DNA from: Parachlorella kessleri
Lineage: Eukaryota; Chlorophyta; Trebouxiophyceae; Chlorellales; Chlorellaceae
Direction of reading: 5' to 3'
Assembly (NCBI GenBank): GCA_001598975.1
Contig: BBXU01001931.1
Span: 1-38,282, forward strand
DNA length: 38,282 nt
The notes beneath the pieces were generated by a model. It made no database searches. It was given only the letters and a program-made list of their open reading frames with translations, and was not told the origin of the DNA. A program made the translations under genes and the position numbers. The stretch's first letter is position 1; every line of letters begins with the position of its first letter. This document shows, piece by piece, positions 18,568 to 26,822 of the stretch.

Positions 18568-20726
18568 TTATAGGGTTTTCAAATGTCCAGTGACTCTATC
18601 TACACTTTCTGCAACTCCACCAACCGCCAGCACGGTTGCAGTGCCGCTGGCAACCTCTGTCCTCCCCGCATCCACTGCCTGCATGGCAAAGATGCCCCTG
18701 CCGTGTCTTAGCAGACAGTGATCACAAACATATGCATCAATGTCTGCTAAGACACATATTCTACATGTTGTGTGCAACCCTGACCGCTCCTATTCTGCAA
18801 CTCCAAGCAACGCACAACACCTGCATTGGCGGCCCCAGGTCAGCTAGTAAGGACAGCCGTAAAGCGGCTGTCAGCTTTAGGCTGTAATACAACATTGCAT
18901 ACGCTTGCCCCCTGCCAGCCACCATAGGGACTGTCTGCCACCGCCCCTGCCTCAATTCAGCGGCACCGACGCTTCCCCTGGCCTTAGATTATCTTGGGGC
19001 GAGAACTATTGGATCAGAACTCGGCAAGCCCCAGCACACGTGTACCCAGCCCTCTCGATGCAGTTCGCCACTTGGCCCCTCACTCTCTGTCCGCACCACC
19101 TGCCACCCTTTGGACGTCCCTGCCTAAGAGCTATGCGTTCTCTGTTCAATACCTGCCCAGGTCTATAAAAGGCAGTCAAACATAGGCAAAACTCAGGCTC
19201 ATTCTGCATCCAGCCCTGTCAGTCCAGTCCAGCCCAGCTCTACTCTATGTTCGCACTACCTGCCACCCATGCTAATAGCACGTTATACCCGCCTATAACA
19301 AACATTGATTAGACCCACTAAACCCTGGCTGCAGTGGTGTGTAGCTGTTGAAGAGTAACCCTCACCAAGTGGCTGGGAAGATGCAGCACGCTGGCCGTCT
19401 CCTGCAGCTGCTGCAAGTCTTCACTAGTCTCAACTTGCAAAACGACGGTCTTACCGCCGCTACCCTGCAGGCACCAGCCAAGCGCACTCCGGAGGTGGTG
19501 CAGCGGTAATGGCATGCAGCTCCGTACCACATGATGCTCTGCCTAACACTAAAGCACTTTGAGTATTGACTTCTAATGACCAGGACCCTTGCAATGGGCA
19601 CCATCAAAAGTGCCTAAGGCCTGTGCCCTGTTGCGGTTTGCAGGCCCCTCCAGGACACCGGCACAGCTCAGAGCCTGCCCCACCTCCCAGGCAGTCAGCC
19701 ACGGGACCCGCTGGCCCAGCAACCGCCGGTATAAGCCCACAGCCGCGTGTGCGCACTGGGCGCCAACCTTGCCTGGGCTCATCCCCAGCCGTGCTGCAAC
19801 CACAAGCACCACCTGCACCAGGTCAGCATTGGAACATCACCCGCATGGCTGTTGGGCTGGGCAGGGCCTGGCAGCCCATACTCGATGCAGAGCAGGAACA
19901 GCAGCTTCAGCAGGGACAGGGTAGCAGCAGGATGCACGAGTGAGCCCCCGGCATCAGGCCGGAGCTCGTTACACTCCACAACTCCCACCTTGCACTCGGC
20001 AACCCCGGCAACTGTGGCGGCAGCTTCGCTCTGGTCTGGGTTGATCACTCGCGGCAGGTCCCCCAAGTCGGATGGAACGCCCACAACAAGGTTTGAGGAG
20101 CCTGATGGTCCCTCATACGAGGCCATCAGCCCACCCTGCATGCAGGTGAGGAGGATGCTGCGTGCGGCAGGTCTGACAGTGCCCAGCTATCCCTCCATGT
20201 TGTGCACTATCTGCCACCATCATACCGTCGTTTATCCCTCTAGGGTATCGGGAAACCCCCTACTGTCCTGCTTACTGAAGCAGCTGGCCTCTTGTCTCGC
20301 AGCTGTCTTGTGTGGCGCCCTCATGGACAGTGTGTCGGAGAGGTGGGTGGTATCAGAGCTCTGACAATGCTCAGGTATTAAAATCAAGGCGCAGCAGCAG
20401 GAACCCAAGCCAACATTCAACGACAGATACAGGATCCAACCATCTGAGTTTCACCGTCAAGAGCGCCTGCTAGGAAAACCCTTGGACGACTCTTTGCTTA
20501 CCAAGCCGGCTCCCTGGTCTGTGTCTTCTGCATGTTCTATGAGCCAGGCCACGGCGGGTTCTATCCCGGTATTGTGGGTTGCAACCAACGCTCTTGCTGC
20601 TTTGCTCTGATCGAAGCCCATGTCTGTCAGCTCCTCCAAAAATAGGGACCAAGGCCTCTCCATAGGTTCACTTTGCGAGTTTAAATCAGTGCAAAAGGGC
20701 CCAAGGTCTCTCGGGCCCCTGTGCAT
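18568..20726 (-). CDS. peptidyl-tRNA hydrolase 2 with N-terminal UBA domain
   Basis: Hydrolyses peptidyl-tRNA released from stalled ribosomes so the tRNA can be reused (Pth2/archaeal type). Exons 20726-20502, 20135-19989, 19812-19684, 19464-19366 and 18678-18568, all phase 0, give 236 aa. Residues ~25-65 form a UBA domain (LEELTDMGFDQSKAARAL ... AVAWLIEHAED), a ubiquitin-binding module also known from plant PTH2 proteins. The catalytic domain fills 123-236: KVVLVVAARLGMSPGKVGAQ, CAHAAVGLYRRL, then DAGRTEVASGTATVLAVG and a final VDRVTGHLKTL. The conserved Lys of GKVGAQ, the His of CAHA, and the Asp and Thr of DAGRT are all present. The last intron (19365-18679, 687 bp) is long and holds two repeat copies and a hairpin. 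A second in-frame ATG at codon 22 could be the true start. Divergent from the Mpv17-like gene, 214 bp away. Confidence 0.94.
18703..18755. repeat. perfect 15-bp inverted repeat with 23-nt loop in the PTH2 last intron
   Basis: GTGTCTTAGCAGACA (18703-18717) pairs exactly with TGTCTGCTAAGACAC (18741-18755). The loop holds TGATCA and ATGCAT. It sits just upstream of the final exon in gene orientation, so it could fold in the pre-mRNA near the acceptor, or be a small-element footprint. Confidence 0.85.
19002..19112. repeat. dispersed repeat, copy B
   Basis: Shares GAACTATTGGATCAGAACTC, and later a CCGCACCACCTGCCACCC block, with copy A at 6292-6405. More diverged than copy C. Lies in the last intron of the PTH2 gene. 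Confidence 0.6.
19199..19285. repeat. dispersed repeat, copy C
   Basis: Closest match to copy A. It has the exact shared blocks CCAGCCCTGTCAGTCC and TGTTCGCACTACCTGCCACC, and a 5-bp AGTCC-type expansion between blocks. Lies in the last intron of the PTH2 gene, about 90 bp from copy B. Confidence 0.7.
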
Positions 20727-20940
20727 TACCCTGGCCCTTGAGCTGGATGCCGGGAATCTTGGATACCAGGGTAAGGTTAGTGCAGGGGACTATAACAAAG
20801 CAACCCGTGACAACAGTTATAAGATGATTATTTGTTACCTTGCCAGGAAATTATCTGTGTGAGTGCATGCAAGGAGGTGTGATCACCCGTCTGAGTGTGA
20901 CCCCACTGTGTGTAGTTCTGCGGCTCGCCCAAGGGGTAAA
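20727..20940. promoter_or_regulatory. shared upstream region of the divergent PTH2/Mpv17 pair
   Basis: Only 214 bp lies between opposite start codons, so a bidirectional promoter is likely. No specific element recognised. Confidence 0.5.
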
Positions 20941-22565
20941 ATGGTCAGCCCTTGGGAATGGTATGCCCACGCCTCTGACGAATACCCGCTGTTGATGGAC
21001 TGCCTGAATTCGTTGGTTCTGTGGACCATCGGGGACTTCCTTGCACAGCTGATAGAGAAGAAGGGCTTCAGTCTGCGACGGTTGCTCTGCACCAGCTGCT
21101 GGGGCTTCTTTGCTATAGCTCCATTTGGTCACTACTGGTGAGTTAAGCTGTGCACATCTGGCAATAGCCAGGTGGCCCGCTGTATCGTGAGTAAGATATG
21201 CTGTAGTACAAGATGTTGGAATACGCTCTATACGTTTTGGGGAGCTGGAGTCCTTGTGCTGAGTGGCGTGTGCACTGTTGGTTTGCAGGTACCTTGGTTT
21301 GGAGGCCTTTGTATCACATATCGCAGCAGAAGGCTCGGTGTTGTTCATCGTCCTTAAAGCAAGTGCACCTCTTGATTGGGGCAGGCCATTCCCTGTCTTG
21401 CACTTGCAGCTGAGCATGCTCGTCTTGTTGTTCCGTCTCCTCTTCCATTTCCTCATGGTGCCAGTTGCTGCCTAAGACCAAGCCAGCATTCAAAGGCCAG
21501 AATGAACGTCTCCAATTGACACCAGCAATGCACTGCCACCACTGAGAAGTAGTAATACCCAAGTCTCATCTGGTGCAGGTATTCTGTGACCTGGCTGTCT
21601 TCGGTTCCATCCACGTGATTGGCTTCTTTACATTCCTGACACTGGTAGAGGGTGGCAGTTGGCAGGTGAGGGAGGGTATCTGCAGAGTGATCGACCCTCG
21701 TGGAGATAAATGAAGGGGCTAGGAAGCTTAGTGCAGCAAGGACCTCTGGAGCAGGGTAAATAGTCTAAGTGAGGCGCTTGAATGCTGCAGCGAATGATGA
21801 AACTCAAGCCTGTGGACAGCTCTTTCATGTCTGGGCGGTATTCGTCATCATCACCAGCTGCACTGGGTCTTCCTGCACGACAGCAAGTTACCTATACATC
21901 TGCAACAAAAGACAACCCACCTGCTTGTCGCCTTGCTACCAGGACGTGGGCCACAAGTTCCGCACTGACTTCTGGTCTACCTACGCGGCGGAGTGCGCCT
22001 TCTGGAGCATCGTGCAGACCTTCAACTTTTCCCTGGTGCGGTGGGCAGGGCAAGCACGGCTAGCATTTGAGGCTTGGCATGGTGCACATGGCGTGAAGCC
22101 CTGTTGTGCTGTTGGATTTCTGGCTCAACTTCTTCTTCTGCTGTTCCACAGGGTCATTGGTAGGTCTTTGCCCGTGTGTCTTATCCTGGCGGCACTGCTC
22201 CGAGCTGGCAGCTGACAAGAAACGGTCCACCTTTCTGCGTTGTGCAGGTGCCTGTCAAGTATCAGCTGCTGGTGGTGAACACGGCGGCTCTCTTTGACTC
22301 CACATTCCTCTGCTGGGCCCGCAGCCAAGCCGACTGGTCAGCTGGCATCAGACGGTGGTTTGCACGGCTGCTGCCTGGCTGGGGCAGCGCAGCCGGCACA
22401 GCAGGGGAGAAATGTGACGTGGCGTCTGCTGACGCCAAGTGGCAGCCGCTGCCTAGCAGTGGGGAGTATGTGGATGGACACACAGAGGTTGAGATAAGTC
22501 CTACCTGGGTGTCCAGGGAGCCACTGCTTGGAAGGTCTGATTCAACGCCTGATACAGAGGGCTAG
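20941..22565 (+). CDS. Mpv17/PMP22-family integral membrane protein
   Basis: Family members are four-helix proteins of the mitochondrial inner or peroxisomal membrane, thought to act as small channels. Exons 20941-21137, 21289-21358, 21579-21665, 21943-22035 and 22248-22565 give 254 aa with phases kept. Residues ~8-45 match the first helix (SLVLWTIGDFLAQLIEKKG), followed by WGFFAIAPFGHYWYLGLEAF. Residues ~89-118 (KVFCDLAVFGSIHVIGFF) match the 'K...DQ....P' block but lack its Gln and Pro. Residues ~130-170 (FWSIVQTFNFSLVPVKYQLL) are the family signature 'WP..Q..NF..VP..YR', here less strict. A hydrophilic tail of ~75 residues exceeds the usual length. Intron 2 is GC-AG (CTTAAA|GCAAGT). The ATG at 20941 is the first in frame. 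Targeting cannot be read from the sequence. Confidence 0.88.
21359..21578 (+). other. GC-AG intron of the Mpv17-like gene
   Basis: The donor is CTTAAA|GCAAGT and the acceptor GTGCAG|GTATTC. The splice joins FIVLK to VFCDLAV, the conserved 'K..D' block. The unspliced frame would run on into an unrelated hydrophobic segment. Confidence 0.8.
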
Positions 22566-22605
22566 AGAGGAGTTGTGGCTGCATGCATACTCCTGGCATG
22601 CAGCT

Positions 22606-22610
22606 TGTAA
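22606..22610 (+). terminator. TGTAA polyadenylation signal, Mpv17-like gene
   Basis: TGTAA on the gene strand, about 40 nt after the stop codon at 22563-22565. The motif is the usual chlorophyte poly(A) signal. Confidence 0.6.
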
Positions 22611-23141
22611 AGTAGTCCTAGGACTTGGTAACATTTCGTGCCTTGCAGAGAGCAAAACCAGCATAAGCTACAAATCTCTTCTTCTTCACTCATCAGTGTG
22701 TGGTTGTCTTTTGTACTTAGTGAAGGTGGCAGGCAATGCGAACAGGGAGGAGGCAGGGGGTACTGGACTAATTGGTTTATTTGCAGTTAGGCTCTGTGTC
22801 TTTCTGTACTGTTGCACGGCAACAGCCTCCGCCCTTTCTTGACCAAATAATCCCACCATCCAAATGTTTGCGATTGTCACATCTGTAGTGCCACTTGCCA
22901 ATGTCTTTTGCCTTCTTACAAGATGACCTAGCCTTCAACAAGACCTTTTCTACGGGACGAGTCCTTGAAGACTCAACTCCAAGAACAATGTGCTTTAAGG
23001 AAACAGTACGATGTAAAGTAGTGGACACCAGGCCAAAACCAGGCAACCGGGTTGCGAAGACAAAAACGGCACCTCCTGGTTAAAAACTTCGATAAGGCAG
23101 TTTGAGAGTCATGTTTAGTACAGTCACACACCCTTAGTTTG

Positions 23142-23146
23142 TTACA
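23142..23146 (-). terminator. TGTAA polyadenylation signal, ZC3H3-like gene
   Basis: TTACA on the plus strand, so TGTAA on the gene strand, about 100 nt past the stop codon at 23249-23247. Confidence 0.6.
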
Positions 23147-23246
23147 CACCAAACAGAGGTTGAGTTTCTGTTGAAGGGACAGCAGGCAAGAAGCCTTTTG
23201 GAGCCCGCCGTCGGTAACATTAGCTTGCCGCGCTGCCCCGCTAGAT

Positions 23247-26200
23247 TCAAAGCATGATGATGTCCTCTAACAAAAACTCTGGGCTGCGAGGCTGCCGCTC
23301 AGCCCCTGCACTTACCTCACCTGAAGCAGCCAGGGAGGCACTCGCGGCAGCCCCAGCATCATCGAAGGTTGTTACCCCTACCGCTGCTGGCCCCTCACCA
23401 GCCTCACTACCGCTGCACGTGCGCTTAGGGTCGCCTGGCTGCTGCGAGGTGAAGTACCTGCCGCTGCGCTTCTTGCCGCCCTGCAGAGGGACAGCAAACG
23501 GATGCAGCACAAATACAGCACGCAGCCGGGGCTTACAACCAGCACTTCAGACCAATATATCAAAGACAAACCTTGAAGACTTGAAGTGCGTGCTTAGAGA
23601 TCGCAGAGACTGGGCAGGACATTAGGAACAGATCTCCTAACCATGCGAGCCACGATAAAAGCAAACACGAGTTCAGGTACTGAGTGCTACAGCAGTGCAG
23701 TGCACCACCAGCAACTTGCAGGCTGAGCCGGGCTTTGTAAGACAGCCCATGATGTGAAATTGATCAACTGGACCAGTCCTTCGACAAACATCCTGCTGCA
23801 CGACTCCCAGCGCCTTTTCACGCAGGCCAGCAGCACCACACAGGGAAACTAATCAGGAACCCACCAAGCACAATGACCCCCCTAGCCAAACCTCTGCTTT
23901 GCCGGGTTTGCCAACCCCTTCGCCAGCCCCGCCGCCACTGCTCCCGCCCTGCTCCAGCCGCCGCTCCTCCTTCACCATGCGCAGGGTGTAGTGCTTGTGG
24001 GGGCAATCCGCGCCCGCGGGGCAGTAGCCACGCAGGAAGGCCTTGCAGACAGGCGCCCCCGCGCTGAGGTTGACATGCATGTAGGGGCACTCCGCAGCTG
24101 TGCAAAGCCCCTGCATGTATATAGGAGCAGAAGAACAGCAGCCCCATCTTCTCCAACCGCCGCTCTCCTCCTGTTTGGTTCTGTACCGCTGGCTGATGTT
24201 AGCAGCGCCATGCAGTTCACTAGCAGACTGGTGCCAGCAGATTACTCACCCTGCTGGTCCAGATTGCCAGCGTCTGTGCTCAGCAGGTAAGCCATACAGC
24301 CACACAACAGAACCTAAGTATAAGCAGGCAAGCTGTTTTGGGCATGTGATACCACGGCATAATCCTGACAACAAGCTCTTTGAAACTGCTTGGCAGCACT
24401 CCAAGCCAGGGCTGGCAGCCGGAGTCCTCACCCTCAACTGTTATCATACCTTAAGGAAGTGCATGCATACGGGCATGAGCTCCCGCTTCCTCTGATGCTG
24501 CAGCGGGCACTTGGCATCGGAGCAGACGCCACGCAGCCAGCGCGGGCAGACCATGCGCTTGGTCGAGTCATGCTTGTAGGGGCAGCCCTTCCCGCGGCGC
24601 GAGCATTTGCCGGTGCGGCAGTAGGCAGGGCAGAACACGATCTTGCCGGCAGCGCTGCCATTGTCACTGCCACCTGCCTTGCTGGCTGCCGCTGCCTTGC
24701 CCCTGCTGCTAAACGACACCGAGCCAGTGCTTCTACGTAGCTTGTGCCCTGCTGAGCTGTTTCGCAGAAGCTTAAAGCTGCTGAGCTTCCTAACGCCACC
24801 TGCCGCCTTGAGGGGCCCTGTGCCTGCCCGGCCCACAGCTGAGGTGTGAGCTGAGGGGCTCTGCTTGGGCTCCACAGGCAGCCCAGCTTTTGCAAGTTGC
24901 TGCTGCTGGCTGTCCAACTGCTGCTGCTGCTGCTGCTGCTGCTGTGCCTGCTGCTTTGTATCAGGCAGTGGCGACGAGCGTTGCCTGTGCAAGCTGCGCG
25001 ACCTCCCCTTGCTGAGAACCTACACCAGCGATTCATTAACCCTCCATGTTTGCAACAACACTTGTGCAGAGCACAAAGGGTCAAGTTGTGCAGCACAGCT
25101 CATCCTTTTCGCTGCTGAAGCCTGCTCCAGGAAGCAAGATTGCAGCCATAGGGCCCATATGCCCCACACCTAGAACTGCAGCAAACTCTGCCTTGAAACT
25201 CGCCCAACTATACTATCAACAACCCACCTTATACATAGAAGAACCAAGGCGCAGCAATCGCTGAGATTTGCTGCTACTTGAGAGAGGTTTGGCTGCTGGC
25301 CTGCCGAGCAAGGGGTGCTGAATCCCGGTGGTCGCTGCTCTCGTTGCTGAAGCTCCCCTAGGTTCTGCGATTGCTGCCACTGCTGTTGCATCTACGGGTG
25401 CATTTGGCACTCCTGCTGCCAATCCTGAAGCTGCTGCTGCCATGGTCTGCTTGGCAGGACTGAGGCGAGCCTCGCCTTTGCGCACAAACTTATTCCACTT
25501 GCCAACCGCCTGCACCGCTGCACCGCGTGTACTGGATGCAGCCTGCCCTGCGGCTGCACGAGCATACTTATTCCACTTGCTTGACTTCCTCAGCACTCTC
25601 TGAGCTGCCCCGCCTGCAATGGTCTGCCTTGCACTGACAGGCGGGAGCAGCAGGGGCCGCTGCAGCGCAGCCTGCACTGCTGAGCTGCCGCGCTGCGGCT
25701 GCGACATGGTGCCAGTGACGGACTTAGCCAGCGCTGGTGTTACTGCTGTTGTTCTTGTCGAGCTGAACAGCGCTGCAGGCCCTGGGCTAGCAGCAAGACC
25801 CGCAGCAGCAGCGCCAAGCGTAGGGTTGCACCACGTCATGGCCTGCTTGGCAGCCGCCGCCCTGACCCCCGTGCGCTGCAGGCTCCTGCCGCTCTTTGAC
25901 TTGCTGTACACAAGGGTGCGGTGCTGGTTGTCCAGTTTGGGATCCCGCACCTTGACCACACTCTCAGCAACTGCGGATGTCGTCGGCTGTGTGCCTGCCC
26001 TACCGACGAGCTGCTGTTGCTCCCGCATCTGCTGCCCACCCTGCTGCCTTGCAGGTGCTTGCTCTAGGCTCAAGCCTGTGCCGGGCGCAGCATGTATCCT
26101 GACTGTCGCTGCATGCAGCTGCTGGCCTTGCTGTTGCTCCTGCTGCGCTTTGCGCTGCTGCTGGACAAACCGGCCTGTTGCAGCCTGCAAGTTGTTGTGT

Positions 26201-26538
26201 AGCTGCTGCTGCTGCTGCTGCTGTCGTTCCTGCAGGCCATGCTGCCCGCTTCCACCAGCCCCCGCCCCCGCCAAGGTAGTATGGCTCCTTGCATGACCCG
26301 CAGGCGGCAGAGCCAGTGCCGGCTTCCCTCCACTTCGGACTCCCTGCCCACCAACTGTACCTCTAATCAGCTTGAACCTGCTAGCATACCCACAAGGCTC
26401 TGTGGAAAGGCGTTCAGAACCTTCTACACGGTGTAACGTGAACCGGTTGTGGCGAGAGTACCCGCTGCTCCTTCCCTTGGCGACCCCGGCAGGCATGAAG
26501 TGCATAGCCCAGCGGGCGACAGCCTTTGTGAAGCCCAT
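23247..26538 (-). CDS. ZC3H3-like CCCH zinc-finger protein
   Basis: ZC3H3 proteins bind RNA and link polyadenylation to nuclear mRNA export. Exons 26538-25228, 25019-24450, 24110-23892 and 23480-23247, all phase 0, give 777 aa. Residues 1-435 are low complexity (Gln and Ala rich) with short basic motifs typical of the family: KSSKWNKYARA, GKWNKFVRKG, and QRLLRLGSSMYKVLSKGRSRSLHR at the first junction. Four tandem CCCH fingers follow at ~566-665: FCPAYCRTGKCSRRGKGCPY-KH, VCPRWLRGVCSDAKCPLQH, VCMHFLKGLCTAAECPYMH and VCKAFLRGYCPAGADCPHKH. Animal ZC3H3 has five. The tail has GGKKRSGRYFTSQQPGD and an acidic end. The exon 3 donor (GAG|GTTTGG) is weak; reading through would stop after 12 more residues. 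A CTG/CAG run at 24918-24944 encodes poly-Gln. Divergent from the SPX-RING gene. Confidence 0.9.
24918..24944. repeat. trinucleotide repeat, nine CTG units (poly-Gln in the ZC3H3-like protein)
   Basis: Nine perfect CTG units on the plus strand, read as CAG/Gln on the coding minus strand in exon 2 of the zinc-finger gene. A shorter run near 26203-26224 encodes a second Gln stretch in exon 1. Confidence 0.9.
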
Positions 26539-26822
26539 TGGCCTAGCAAGGACCTATTATGTGACGCTGCACAGCATGCAGGTCAGGGCGCCGGGATCAC
26601 AGGGAATCGCTGCAGGGGCCGCATAAAGTATCGGGCGACTGCCGGTGTGGCATATTCCGCAGCTATGCGGCGGCCTCAATGCGCCATCACGGCCTTCTGT
26701 AGCGATTCTTGCTTCAGAGTGAAGAGCCGGAGCGTAACTTTGTAGCGGCAGTGATCAACTGCCTTGCCGGTGCTCGCGGGCCCAAAGGGGCAGCCTTTCC
26801 TTGCCCCAAGGGCTGAGACAGC
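26539..26822. promoter_or_regulatory. shared upstream region of the divergent ZC3H3-like/SPX-RING pair
   Basis: 284 bp between opposite start codons. It must hold both promoters and leaders. I see no clear phosphate-response motif such as the plant P1BS palindrome GNATATNC, and no TATA box. Confidence 0.5.

Larger units (their letters stand above)
22566..23246. other. convergent 3' spacer between the Mpv17-like and ZC3H3-like genes
   Basis: 681 bp with no recognisable gene. It carries a TGTAA signal for each flanking gene (22606-22610 plus, 23142-23146 minus). Nothing else stands out. Confidence 0.6.

Noticed and set aside
25619..26296. 225-codon plus-strand Cys/Leu-rich open frame
   Set aside because: Shadow of the Gln/Ala-rich first exon of the ZC3H3-like gene: CAG/GCA repeats read backwards give Cys/Leu/Ala. 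The minus frame carries family motifs.
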